A stretch of 64,000 nucleotides of DNA from Pelagadaptatus aseana (GTDB lineage Bacteria; Pseudomonadota; Gammaproteobacteria; Pseudomonadales; Cellvibrionaceae). Below are positions 43,477 through 52,723 of the stretch, piece after piece. The notes below the pieces were generated by a model. It was not told the origin of the DNA and did not search any database. It worked only from the letters and a program-made list of their open reading frames with translations. The position numbers and the translations under genes were made by a program. The stretch covers positions 186,001 through 250,000 of the forward strand of contig BAABNI010000001.1 in the NCBI GenBank assembly GCA_040365065.1. The letters run 5' to 3'. Positions within the stretch are counted from its first letter, which is position 1, and every line of letters begins with the position of its first letter.

Positions 43477-43716
43477 CAAATATACCGAAACATAGTCAGG
43501 TGCCAAACGCCCGACAACGGCCCTGATATTAAATTCATACCGCCTCGATGTCTGCTGCAAAAGTGAATTTTCCCGCCATAAATTTGCCCTGTTTCCCGCC
43601 AAACAGGCGACAACTATACTTTTGCATATTTACTGTTGATCGCGCTGTCAAAGCCATTATGATCTGCCACCTGCATCGCCCCCAAAGGTGGTTAACCGCA
43701 ACCAGGTAATGACTCT

Positions 43717-44973
43717 ATGAAGCTTTCGCGCTTTGGCCAAAAATTCGCAGGTGAATCCGGTATCGTCGAACTGATGGACGATCTGGGTACCGCCCTCAAC
43801 GAAAACCCTGACATGATTTTTATGGGCGGGGGTAATCCCGGCCGCCTGCAGCAGGTTGAGGCCATCTTTCAGCAGCGTCTTGACGACATTATGGATGACC
43901 CGAGGCAACGCCATAGCCTGTTTGGCATCTACCAATCACCACAAGGCGACAAGGAATTTCGCGAGCAGGTGGCCAGCTTTCTCAACAAGCAATTCGGTTG
44001 GTCGCTGACAGGCAATAACATCGCCATCTCCAACGGCAGCCAGGCGGCCTTCTTTGTGCTCTACAATATGTTTGCCGGGGATATGGGCAATGGTGAATCC
44101 AATGCCATCCATCTGCCTCTGGCGCCGGAGTATCTGGGCTACGCCGATGTCGGCCTGAGTGATAACTTTTTCACCGCAACGCGCCCCAGCATTGAACTGC
44201 TCGACGACAGGCTCTTTAAATACGGTGTGGATTTTTCACAACTGGATCTGGGCAACCACACAGGTGCCATGTGCGTGTCACGCCCCACCAATCCCACGGG
44301 CAACGTGCTGACCGACGACGAAATCAGCCATCTGGATCAGATTGCCCGGGAAAAAGACGTGCCCTTTATTATCGATGGCGCCTATGGCTTGCCCTTCCCC
44401 GGCATTATTTTTACCGAGGCCAAACCCCACTGGAACGACAATACCATTCTGGTGCTCAGCCTTTCCAAACTGGGACTGCCCGGTGCCCGCACCGGCATTA
44501 TTGTAGCCAATGAAGACATCATTCAGGCCTACACCAACGCCAATACCATCGTTAGCCTGGCCTGCGGCACCCTCGGCCCGGCGCTGGCCAAGGAACTGTT
44601 TAAGACCGGTGAAATTGTCAGCCTGACCCGCGACTACGTTACCCCGTTCTATCAACAGCGGGCACAGCAAACGGCCCAGTGGTTAAGGGAAAAGCTGGGC
44701 GATGTCCCCTTCCATATCCACAAACCCGAAGGCGCAATTTTTCTATGGCTTTGGTTTGAAGGTCTGCCCATCACCAGTCAGGAACTGTATCAACGTCTGA
44801 AAAAACGCGGCGTGTTGATTGTGCCCGGCCATAACTTTTTTGTTGGCATGGACGATGACTGGGCGCACAAGCACGAATGCATTCGCGTGTCCTATGCGCA
44901 GGATGCCGCCATCGTAAAACGGGGTGTGGAGATCATTGCCGAGGAGGTTGCAGCGGCCTACGAAGACCGCTGA
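43717..44973 (+). CDS. avtA: Valine-pyruvate aminotransferase AvtA
   Basis: A PLP enzyme that makes alanine from pyruvate using valine (and the reverse). 418 residues. The PLP lysine is K251 in LSLSKLGLPGARTG, with SRPTNPTGNVLTDDE and FIIDGAYGLPFPG before it. The C-terminal IRVSYAQ carries the carboxylate-binding Arg. The start follows MKLSRFGQKFAGESGI, typical of AvtA. A TATACT hexamer lies at 43615-43620, about 100 bases upstream. It ends 22 bases before a convergent gene of unknown function. Confidence 0.96.
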   Translation: MKLSRFGQKFAGESGIVELMDDLGTALNENPDMIFMGGGNPGRLQQVEAIFQQRLDDIMDDPRQRHSLFGIYQSPQGDKEFREQVASFLNKQFGWSLTGNNIAISNGSQAAFFVLYNMFAGDMGNGESNAIHLPLAPEYLGYADVGLSDNFFTATRPSIELLDDRLFKYGVDFSQLDLGNHTGAMCVSRPTNPTGNVLTDDEISHLDQIAREKDVPFIIDGAYGLPFPGIIFTEAKPHWNDNTILVLSLSKLGLPGARTGIIVANEDIIQAYTNANTIVSLACGTLGPALAKELFKTGEIVSLTRDYVTPFYQQRAQQTAQWLREKLGDVPFHIHKPEGAIFLWLWFEGLPITSQELYQRLKKRGVLIVPGHNFFVGMDDDWAHKHECIRVSYAQDAAIVKRGVEIIAEEVAAAYEDR

Positions 44974-44995
44974 ACCAGCAGACGGGCCGGAGTGG

Positions 44996-45442
44996 TTACA
45001 GTCCCAGCGCAGCAGAGAGCTTTTGGTTATCCATATGCTGCTCCAGACCACTCAATGCGGAAGCCACATTAGGATTGGCAAATAATTCCTGACCAGCAAC
45101 CTGCCCCAAAACCGAAAAACCTTGCTGCACAGCCATCGGCCCTTCGTATTGAATGGCCTTTTTGGTTTGGGCCAAACAGGTCTCTGTCATTAACTTCACA
45201 AAAATATCCGCCGCCTCTTCATTGGCCCGATCCCGCTGCTGGTCGGTCACAGACGACATCATTGCCACATCCGGATGCAACGCCATCGAGGTAAACATCC
45301 ATTTAACCAAGGCGGTCTTATCGGAAGAGGTTGAAGATTCCACCAGGCAGCGCGACAGGTCATCGCTGTAGATACCCGCCTGAGTGAAACAGGGCAACGA
45401 AAGGCTCGCACACAACAGCAGGGACTTAATTCCATTAGTCAT
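44996..45442 (-). CDS. Hypothetical secreted protein
   Basis: 148 residues with a signal peptide (about 1-23, ...SLPCFTQAGI). The mature part is helical with four cysteines possible for disulfides (YSDDLSRCL, MTETCLAQTK among them) and contains WMFTSMALHPDVA. I do not recognise the family. It is the last of three consecutive minus-strand genes, 29 bases after the membrane protein gene, and likely shares their transcript. Confidence 0.7.
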   Translation of the reverse strand: MTNGIKSLLLCASLSLPCFTQAGIYSDDLSRCLVESSTSSDKTALVKWMFTSMALHPDVAMMSSVTDQQRDRANEEAADIFVKLMTETCLAQTKKAIQYEGPMAVQQGFSVLGQVAGQELFANPNVASALSGLEQHMDNQKLSAALGL

Positions 45443-45471
45443 AAAAACTCCATTTTTGACTGATTCGATGG

Positions 45472-45912
45472 TTAAAGAATACTGGCAATAAAACCTGCGA
45501 ATAAAACCGCAAAACCACCAATTTCGGCAAACATCAAAACGTACATGGCCTTGGCAGTAGCCGATTTATCTTCGGCATCGCGCAACTGGTTATTGGTTTC
45601 ATTCTTTATGCCCAACACGATATACAGCGCAATCGAGATGGCAAAAAACAGCAATGGGAAAACCGCGGCGATGGTATTGGTGGTATCGGAGAACGCGCTG
45701 AAATAGGCAAACACCGCCAGCAGCATGGCCGCAAAGGCGTACATCAGAGATGCGCGATGGGCCACGTCCACATAGTACGGAGCTTTGTAATTTTCACTTG
45801 CCACCATGGCAAAGTATTTCCAGGCACCGGTGAGCAGGCCCGTCATAAAAAACACGCCGCTGCAGAGCATGCTGATAACGACAGCGGTTTCATTTAAAGG
45901 ATTAGTTAACAT
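45472..45912 (-). CDS. Hypothetical four-helix inner-membrane protein
   Basis: 146 residues. Four hydrophobic helices are predicted by eye at about 8-30, 52-72, 80-102 and 122-146, with a loop YYVDVAHRASLMYAF between the first and second. No signal peptide and no known domain. The pattern of helix-loop-helix with a conserved HRASLMY in the loop suggests a real, conserved family. It lies between a TPR protein gene and a secreted-protein gene, which may form a complex with it. Confidence 0.7.
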   Translation of the reverse strand: MLTNPLNETAVVISMLCSGVFFMTGLLTGAWKYFAMVASENYKAPYYVDVAHRASLMYAFAAMLLAVFAYFSAFSDTTNTIAAVFPLLFFAISIALYIVLGIKNETNNQLRDAEDKSATAKAMYVLMFAEIGGFAVLFAGFIASIL

Positions 45913-45953
45913 TATTTTTTCCCTTTATTTATAGGATGGCACTACGAGCATAA

Positions 45954-47828
45954 TCAATTAACAGCCCGTAGAATTAATTTACGCAACTCTGCCTGAACCA
46001 GCCTACCCATTTCACCCGCCTGCGAAAGGTCGCTGTTCAAACCGGCAAATCGGTCCGCATTGGTCTCAATAATATCCGGGTACTTTTCACCCAATTCTCG
46101 CGCGGTCATCGCACAGATCAGTCTTGCCGGTACCGAACTCGGCATATAGGCACAAAGCTGAATCGCCCCCTGCAGTATTTCATGCTCACCATACAATGTA
46201 CCCTTATCGGCAGAGTGACTATCCATATAAAGGGCCAATTGCTGTTCAAGGCGCAGCAAATAATTGGGGACATGTTCTTTCTGTGGAAATGAATACCATG
46301 CCGGCGGAGAAACCGTTGCTATTCCAGACAATGTCTTTATCACATCGGCAATATTGTCATACAGAACCTGAATATCTCTTACCCCATCCTCTTCCGTTAA
46401 AGGCTGAGAACACGTCATGCTTTTATTGGAAGTTATTGAAATAACCTTTGCCTCCACCCACACCTGACCGCCGTCATTATGGATAGAAAAATTTATGGCA
46501 ACGGCTGCTTTGGACGAAAGCCTTTTTGCATGATCAACCAACTCCGAGGCATCAGGCGAGCGCTGAAACACAGCAAAACCAACCTGAGCGTGATAACAAA
46601 TTGTATTGATCACCGATGCAGGCGTTTTAAACTGGAGGTACTCACCAAGTCCAAGCGGTATGGAACGCGATAGCCTGCCCGTCGTATCCGTCAACGAAGA
46701 CTTACCGGCATCGTTTTGTTTATCTCTGATTACCACTCCGCCAAAAATAATCACAGAGGGGGCATTCACACCTTTCTCAGGAAAAAATTTCTCAAACGGC
46801 TTGTTGTAACCAAGCCAGATAGGTGCCTGAAAAGAATGATAGAAGAACTCATCATAATTGACGGCCCTCTCGGGCTCATTCTTAAGTTTATGTTCCGCAA
46901 TATTGGAATCCCAGAAGTTCAGAGTCTCAGACCAATCCGGTCTATCAAGTCGAAACAACTCATCGACCAAACTTTTCGCCTCATCAAATCGTTCAAGGGT
47001 TACCAGCGCTTTAATAATATTATTACCGGTTTGGATGCCGTGAACTTCAGGCTGATAACATGGCTGCACCATAGTGGTTATTGCATTGATATAGCCATTT
47101 AAACCGAGGTCACCACTCATCTGAAAAAGAAAATCGGACGGAACAATGGATTCAAAATTCTGCAAGACTGTTTGGTAAATGCTAACGGCTTGCTTGATAT
47201 CATCACGTTCAAGAGCGAATCGTGCCAGATACAATTGGGATCTCCAGCTGCCTGGAACCTCAGATATTTTCTTAAAGGCCGCTTCCTCGGCTTCCGCGCC
47301 ACCCTTTTCCTTCTCCAGAGCGGCATACCATTCAAGGCCATTGTCCTGGTTTGGGTCCTCATTAAGTGCTGCCAAAAGGGTCTTAAACGCTAACTCTTCA
47401 TCGCCTTTATTGTTATAAACCTTGGCTAGATTAGTCATCACTATTCCGGAAGGACCATCACTGGCGAGATAGTAATTGAACAATTCTTCAGCATCTTGCC
47501 AACGGTTGGTGTGCATTAAGCAAATACCCAACACCGTCGTTGAACGCTCGCGATCCGGATCAATGTTGTACAAATACCTGCTGAAGATCAGCACTTCCTG
47601 CATAAAACCATCGTGCATGGCACCAATGATCATATTGTAGAGCGCATCCGGGTCATCCTTAACCTTCTCCATATTATGGATAAGGACGTTATTGACCCAC
47701 TCGTCACGATCAATTTCTAGTGTTCTGCCATACCTGTCCAAAACTTCGATGGGCTTGCCTGAATTTTTATCTTCAGGCTTTCCGCCAAACTTTTGAAATC
47801 GGGATACAACTTTACCCAGCAACCCCAT
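45954..47828 (-). CDS. TPR-repeat protein of unknown function
   Basis: 624 residues from the ATG at 47828 (a TTG two codons earlier is also open). An N-terminal region with GRTLEIDRDEWVNNVLIHNM is followed by about five TPR-like repeats (roughly 60-270), e.g. DRERSTTVLGICLMHTNRW and SGIVMTNLAKVYNNKGDEE. The middle (about 300-470) has no repeat, and a further helical part closes the protein. No signal peptide. GC is lower than in the flanking parE, so it may be a later acquisition. First gene of a three-gene unit with the membrane and secreted proteins. Confidence 0.75.
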   Translation of the reverse strand: MGLLGKVVSRFQKFGGKPEDKNSGKPIEVLDRYGRTLEIDRDEWVNNVLIHNMEKVKDDPDALYNMIIGAMHDGFMQEVLIFSRYLYNIDPDRERSTTVLGICLMHTNRWQDAEELFNYYLASDGPSGIVMTNLAKVYNNKGDEELAFKTLLAALNEDPNQDNGLEWYAALEKEKGGAEAEEAAFKKISEVPGSWRSQLYLARFALERDDIKQAVSIYQTVLQNFESIVPSDFLFQMSGDLGLNGYINAITTMVQPCYQPEVHGIQTGNNIIKALVTLERFDEAKSLVDELFRLDRPDWSETLNFWDSNIAEHKLKNEPERAVNYDEFFYHSFQAPIWLGYNKPFEKFFPEKGVNAPSVIIFGGVVIRDKQNDAGKSSLTDTTGRLSRSIPLGLGEYLQFKTPASVINTICYHAQVGFAVFQRSPDASELVDHAKRLSSKAAVAINFSIHNDGGQVWVEAKVISITSNKSMTCSQPLTEEDGVRDIQVLYDNIADVIKTLSGIATVSPPAWYSFPQKEHVPNYLLRLEQQLALYMDSHSADKGTLYGEHEILQGAIQLCAYMPSSVPARLICAMTARELGEKYPDIIETNADRFAGLNSDLSQAGEMGRLVQAELRKLILRAVN

Positions 47829-47922
47829 AACCAATTTATCTCTTATTATTATTTTCGGAATTGGTTTCAGTGATGGCGACCTGGTTCAGTAAGTCGCCAT
47901 CGAAACGATAAACAACAAAGAA

Positions 47923-49806
47923 TCAAACCACCGCCAGATTACCTTTCTCTTCCAACCAACTCTTGCGATCCGAGGCCCGCTTCTTCGCCAGCAACATATC
48001 CAGAATTTGATTGGTGTCGTCACCGGGATCTACCGTCAGCTGCACCAGGCGGCGGGTATCCGGATCCATGGTGGTTTCGCGCAACTGCAGGGGATTCATT
48101 TCACCCAGACCTTTAAAGCGCTGCACGTTAACCGTACCTTTTTTCTTTTCGGCTTTGATGCGCTCCAGCACACCTTCTTTTTCCGCCTCATCGAGTGCGT
48201 AGAAAACGTCTTTGCCCACATCAATCCGGTACAGTGGCGGCATCGCCACAAATACATGACCAGCCTGGACCATGGCGCGGAAGTGGCGCATAAACAACGC
48301 GCACAACAGAGTGGCAATGTGCAGGCCGTCGGAGTCGGCATCGGCGAGGATACAAATTTTGTGGTAGCGCAGCTTCTCCAGATCTTCACTGGCCGGATCA
48401 ATGCCCAGCGCCACGGAGATGTCGTGCACTTCCTGTGACGCCAGAATTTCCTGGCTGTCCACTTCCCAAGTGTTCAGGATTTTTCCGCGCAGCGGCATGA
48501 TCGCCTGAAACTCGCGATCTCGAGCCTGCTTGGCGGAACCGCCGGCGGAGTCACCCTCCACCAGAAACAGTTCACTGCGCTCCGGTTCGCCGCTGGAACA
48601 GTCCGCCAGCTTGCCCGGCAGCGCCGGTCCCTGAGTCACTTTTTTACGGGCCACCTTCTTGCTGGAGCGCACCCGCTTCTGGGCGTTGCTGATGCAGAAG
48701 TCGGCGAGCTTATCGCCCTCTTCGGTATGCTGATTAAGCCACAGACTGAAGGCATCTTTGGCCACGCCGGAAACAAACGCCACCGCTTCGCGAGACGACA
48801 GCCGCTCTTTGGTCTGACCGGAGAATTGTGGATCGGCCATCTTGAACGACAGCACAAAACAGCAATTGGCCCAGATATCATCGGGGGTCAGTTTGACGCC
48901 GCGGGGCAACAGATTGCGAAATTCACAGTACTCGCGCATGGCTTCCAACAGGCCGGTGCGCAGGCCATTAACGTGGGTACCACCCTGCGCGGTCGGGATC
49001 AGGTTTACGTAGCTCTCTTGAGTCAGCTCACCACCTTCGGGCAACCACTGCACCGCCCAGTCGCAGGCTTCTTTCTCGCCGGAAAAATTACCGACGAAGG
49101 GCTTATCCGGAACCGATTCCCAGCCATTGGTCGCGGCTGACAAATAGTCGCGCAGGCCATCTTCGTAATGCCACTCGTCTTTATCGCCACTTTGCTCGTC
49201 TTTGAAGGTGACCTTCAGGCCCGGACAGAGTACCGCCTTGGCGCGCAGCACATGGCGCATGCGCGACAGGGAAAATTTGTGGGAATCAAAATACTTGGGA
49301 TCAGGCAGAAACCGCACGCTGGTGCCGGTATTGCGCTTGCCGCAGGTGTCGATCACTTCCAGATCACTGGCTTTGTCGCCGTCTTTAAAACCGATGCGGT
49401 GCACTTCACCACCGCGGCGAATGGTCACCTCCAGCACCTTGGACAGGGCGTTCACCACCGACACCCCCACCCCGTGCAAACCACCGGAGAACTGGTAATT
49501 GTCGTTGGAAAATTTACCACCGGCGTGCAGTGTCGAGAGAATCACCTCGACACCTGGCTTGCCCTGTTCCGGGTGAATATCCACCGGCATCCCGCGGCCA
49601 TCATCGGTGACCGTCAGAGAGTTATCCTTGTGCAGAATCACGTCGATATTGCTTGCGTGACCGGCTAGAGCCTCATCCACACTGTTATCGATGACTTCCT
49701 GAGCCAGGTGATTGGGGCGGGTGGTCTCGGTGTACATTCCGGGACGTTTTTTGACCGGATCGAGACCCGTCAATACTTCAATATTTTCGGAGGTGTAATT
49801 GCTCAT
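47923..49806 (-). CDS. parE: DNA topoisomerase IV subunit B (ParE)
   Basis: ParE is the ATPase subunit of topoisomerase IV, which unlinks daughter chromosomes. 627 residues. GHKL motifs include VIDNSVDEALAGHA and GGLHGVGVSVVNAL; the TOPRIM part has FLVEGDSAGGSAKQARDR and ILADADSDGLHIATLL. It is the standard left neighbour of yqiA and cpdA on the minus strand. The partner parC is outside the window. Confidence 0.97.
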   Translation of the reverse strand: MSNYTSENIEVLTGLDPVKKRPGMYTETTRPNHLAQEVIDNSVDEALAGHASNIDVILHKDNSLTVTDDGRGMPVDIHPEQGKPGVEVILSTLHAGGKFSNDNYQFSGGLHGVGVSVVNALSKVLEVTIRRGGEVHRIGFKDGDKASDLEVIDTCGKRNTGTSVRFLPDPKYFDSHKFSLSRMRHVLRAKAVLCPGLKVTFKDEQSGDKDEWHYEDGLRDYLSAATNGWESVPDKPFVGNFSGEKEACDWAVQWLPEGGELTQESYVNLIPTAQGGTHVNGLRTGLLEAMREYCEFRNLLPRGVKLTPDDIWANCCFVLSFKMADPQFSGQTKERLSSREAVAFVSGVAKDAFSLWLNQHTEEGDKLADFCISNAQKRVRSSKKVARKKVTQGPALPGKLADCSSGEPERSELFLVEGDSAGGSAKQARDREFQAIMPLRGKILNTWEVDSQEILASQEVHDISVALGIDPASEDLEKLRYHKICILADADSDGLHIATLLCALFMRHFRAMVQAGHVFVAMPPLYRIDVGKDVFYALDEAEKEGVLERIKAEKKKGTVNVQRFKGLGEMNPLQLRETTMDPDTRRLVQLTVDPGDDTNQILDMLLAKKRASDRKSWLEEKGNLAVV

Positions 49807-49916
49807 AGAATCGCTTAAAAAACCTACAACTTCGGCGAGTGGATATGAAAGATGGCTGTGAGACTACCTTTGGTAGGGATCGGTGTCTAGCGCTGCAAAC
49901 CTATCTCTCTCACCTT

Positions 49917-50005
49917 TGTCATTATGAAGCACACAGTGCCGAAGAATCTCTTTGAGCCACCACATGAATGAGAGATCCCTCGGTGCTGTGCACCTCGGAA
50001 CGACA
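49917..50005. repeat. Palindromic interspersed repeat, copy C
   Basis: An 89-base imperfect palindrome. TGTCATTATGAAG...GAAGAATCTC comes first and GAGATCCCTCGG...CCTCGGAACGACA second. The right end stops exactly at the base before the yqiA stop codon (TTA at 50006-50008 on the plus strand). It lies in the 199-base gap between yqiA and parE. It shares arms with the copies at 12294 and 13209. Confidence 0.72.
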
Positions 50006-50584
50006 TTAGCGGAACAGGAAATCGATGATATCAGGCAGATGGCGATCGTAGTCCTGAAAGCCGTGATCCCCACCCTGCTCAATCGTGACATGGCAACCGT
50101 CATAGCGCTCTACCGCCTGACGATAGTCAAGGGTTTCATCACCGGTTTGCACCAGCACCCAATAGCGGGACTTGTCGACCAGCTCCGACGGATAGGCTTC
50201 GCGCAACTGACCGGCGTGTTCCGGCTGCATTTGATAGGTATCGTCGGTGTAGTAATTATTCAGTGTTTCACCCACCAACTCGGAAACAAATTCAAACGGT
50301 CGCACCGATGGATTGATCAGCACAGCGTTCATACCCGAATAATGCTCAATCAGCCAGGTACTCCAGAAGCCTCCCAGAGAACTGCCCACCAGGCCAACCT
50401 GCTGTCCTTCCAGGTCCGCCATCAAGTCCTTTAACTGCTGCTGAGCTTGCTGTGGGTAGGGACTCAGGTGCGGGCAATGATACTGAATCTGCGGGTGATA
50501 CCGAGCCAGCCACTGCTGGGTTAATTGCGCCTTGTGAGAGCCCGGGGCACTGAGAAAGCCGTGCACATAGACCAGATGCTGCAT
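50006..50584 (-). CDS. yqiA: Alpha/beta-hydrolase esterase YqiA
   Basis: 192 residues. The nucleophile elbow is GSSLGGFW, and the C-terminal His lies in GGDHGFQDYD, both typical of YqiA/UPF0227 hydrolases. In vitro homologues cleave short acyl esters; the cell role is not clear. It lies in the conserved parE-yqiA-cpdA-yqiB-nudF block. The palindromic repeat immediately follows its stop codon. Confidence 0.93.
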   Translation of the reverse strand: MQHLVYVHGFLSAPGSHKAQLTQQWLARYHPQIQYHCPHLSPYPQQAQQQLKDLMADLEGQQVGLVGSSLGGFWSTWLIEHYSGMNAVLINPSVRPFEFVSELVGETLNNYYTDDTYQMQPEHAGQLREAYPSELVDKSRYWVLVQTGDETLDYRQAVERYDGCHVTIEQGGDHGFQDYDRHLPDIIDFLFR

Positions 50585-50614
50585 AGGGAATCCGTGATCT
50601 GTACTGGAGTAAAA

Positions 50615-51415
50615 TTAATAACCGGCGGAGTCGTAATCAATCCCGTAATCTTTTTCGGGAATGCGCTCAACCGCGGTTGCGAAGCTGCCATCGGCGTGCA
50701 AGTCAAACCAGCGGTAGCCGGGCATCTGCCGGTCTACTGCAAAATCTTCCTGCCCGGGCTTGAACTGGATACAGGTGGAGGGCGTGGCGTAAAACCTGAC
50801 TCCATTGCGCTCTGCCTCAAAATCCTGATGCACATGGCCAAACACTATGGCCCGAACGTGATCAAATCGATCCAGCACAGCAAATAAGCGCTCGGCGTTA
50901 TCGATCACATAGGTGTCGACCCAGGCACTGCCAACCGGCACCGGTTGATGGTGAACAAAAATCAGGTTGTGTTTATCGGAACTGGCCAACAAATTTTCCA
51001 GACGCTGTAATTCAGCCTCCGACAGCGAGCCACCCTCGGACCCGAGCACACTGGAATCCAGCAAGATGATCTGCCAGGCATCGAGCTGCACCACATCACT
51101 TTGAATCCTGCCCGCACCGATCGATTGCATCAGAGACGGTAAATCGTGATTGCCGGGCAACCACGCCATCGGCACCTGCACGTATTGCTGGATCAGATCG
51201 AGGAAGCGGTGATACGAGTTTTGCTGGCCCTTGTTGGCAATGTCGCCGCTGGCAACCAGCAGATCGATAGCGGTTTCACGCTGTTGCAGCAGCGTCATCA
51301 CGTCATGGAAACCTTCATCGGTATCCATCCCCAGAAGATCTTCACCCGATTCTGCCCCAAGGTGGCAGTCGGTTACCTGCAACAAACGAATCACATCCTG
51401 ATGGTTCTGGCTCAC
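50615..51415 (-). CDS. cpdA: 3',5'-cyclic-AMP phosphodiesterase CpdA
   Basis: CpdA hydrolyses cAMP and so limits CRP signalling. 266 residues. Metallophosphatase motifs are VTDCHLGAES, SGDIANKG, LPGNHDLPS, FVHHQPVPVGS and VFGHVHQDFE, each containing the expected Asp, Asn and His ligands. The start overlaps the yqiB end by four bases, so the two are coupled. Together with the class III cyclase at 41.3-43.0 kb it shows an active cAMP circuit is encoded. Confidence 0.96.
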   Translation of the reverse strand: MSQNHQDVIRLLQVTDCHLGAESGEDLLGMDTDEGFHDVMTLLQQRETAIDLLVASGDIANKGQQNSYHRFLDLIQQYVQVPMAWLPGNHDLPSLMQSIGAGRIQSDVVQLDAWQIILLDSSVLGSEGGSLSEAELQRLENLLASSDKHNLIFVHHQPVPVGSAWVDTYVIDNAERLFAVLDRFDHVRAIVFGHVHQDFEAERNGVRFYATPSTCIQFKPGQEDFAVDRQMPGYRWFDLHADGSFATAVERIPEKDYGIDYDSAGY

Positions 51416-51948
51416 TCGGTAGGTCCTTTAGCGGCGTTGCTACCCACCTTATAGCGCATGGGGTCTGATTTTACGGAGTCCGGAATAGTAAAGTCCTGAA
51501 CCGGCAAATGGCCGTATTCAATAACCTGCATCAGACAGTCGGCCAGATAGCGATTGAACTGGGCTTTTTCGTCCTGCTGATACATGGCGTGATTGGGGTA
51601 TTCGTAGCGCGGCTGCAAACGGATGTGCTCTCGCCAGGCAATCACCTCGGCCATGCGCACATCGTGGTAGAGCCGCACTTGCATCTGCGGAGGCACACAC
51701 CAATCACTGACACCGGAACACTGCTGTACCGACAACATGGTGGTATAGGGCGCCCGTTCGGTAATGGTCAGGCTCAAATTCAAGCTGGCCTCACCGATGC
51801 GGGTTTGATAATGCCATTGATCGCGCCCATCAAAATCCGGCATCAGTTTCAGCAAACGGGCATAATTGGCTTCACAACAGGCCATCTGCTCCCGCAGATT
51901 GACCTTGTACGGCCGGGTTGTCGCCTGTCTGGATGCCGTTACCTGCAC
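51412..51948 (-). CDS. yqiB: DUF1249 family protein (YqiB-like)
   Basis: 178 residues, about 35 more than E. coli YqiB because of an N-terminal extension (about 1-20) that is probably not all translated. The conserved blocks are MACCEANYARLLKLMP, YHDVRMAEVIAW and PNHAMYQQDEKAQFNRYLAD. Function is unknown; the gene is almost always between cpdA and nudF, as here. It overlaps the cpdA start by four bases. Confidence 0.9.
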   Translation of the reverse strand: MQVTASRQATTRPYKVNLREQMACCEANYARLLKLMPDFDGRDQWHYQTRIGEASLNLSLTITERAPYTTMLSVQQCSGVSDWCVPPQMQVRLYHDVRMAEVIAWREHIRLQPRYEYPNHAMYQQDEKAQFNRYLADCLMQVIEYGHLPVQDFTIPDSVKSDPMRYKVGSNAAKGPTE

Positions 51949-52069
51949 GAATGACTGCCTCGTTGCTGTGGGGATTAATTTGCCTGATAGGTTCTATATT
52001 AGCACTCGCAGCTGACCCTGAGTCCAGTAGTTAGCGCTCAAGTCATTGACCCAGTTCACACTTACACCA

Positions 52070-52696
52070 TCAAGCCCCGCCAGCCTGCTGCTGCAGCCGG
52101 GGCCGGTTTAGCTGCAGCCACTGCAGGGCGATCATGGTGGCCGCGTTGTTGAAGCGCCCACTGTACAGCTCGGCGAACACCTCTGCTGCGGCCATGACAT
52201 GCAGTTTGATGTCTTCACCTTCCGCCACGAGCCCGTGAACACCGCCGGCCCCCTGCAGATTAAGGCGGGCGCAATAGACGTGCAGCCGCTCGTCACAACC
52301 ACCGGGACTGGCCATGTACTCGCAGATGTATTCCAGGGCATCGGGTTTGAGATCGGTCTCTTCCTCTACCTCCCGCCAGGCGACTTCTTCGAGGCTTTCG
52401 TTGGCCTCCACCATGCCTGCCACCACCTCCATGCACCAGGGACCATGAGCGTCTTGTAAAGCACCAATACGAAATTGCTCCACCAGACCGATCAAGTCAT
52501 TAACCGGATCGTAGAGCAGCACACCAACCGCTTCACCGCGGATAAAAATTTCACGGGTGATGGGGGCAGACCAGCCCCCCTGATACAGCCTGTGGCGCAA
52601 GGTGACTTTATCGGCCTTGAAAAAGCTGCGGAACAACGGCTCGGAATCGAGAATTTCCACATCGTCGGTGGAATAGGGTTCTTTGGGTAAGGGCAC
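52070..52696 (-). CDS. nudF: ADP-ribose pyrophosphatase NudF
   Basis: A Nudix hydrolase that splits ADP-ribose into AMP and ribose-5-phosphate. 208 residues from the GTG at 52696, or 213 from a TTG at 52711; no ATG fits well. The Nudix box reads GMVEANESLEEVAWREVEEE followed by TDL, so the consensus Gly before the last aliphatic residue is replaced by Asp. The catalytic REVEEE core is intact. It lies at the end of the parE-to-nudF block, where tolC usually stands next, but a Bat cluster follows here. Confidence 0.93.
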   Translation of the reverse strand: MPLPKEPYSTDDVEILDSEPLFRSFFKADKVTLRHRLYQGGWSAPITREIFIRGEAVGVLLYDPVNDLIGLVEQFRIGALQDAHGPWCMEVVAGMVEANESLEEVAWREVEEETDLKPDALEYICEYMASPGGCDERLHVYCARLNLQGAGGVHGLVAEGEDIKLHVMAAAEVFAELYSGRFNNAATMIALQWLQLNRPRLQQQAGGA

Positions 52697-52723
52697 GGCA
52701 ATACATCTCAAAAAGAAACGACT

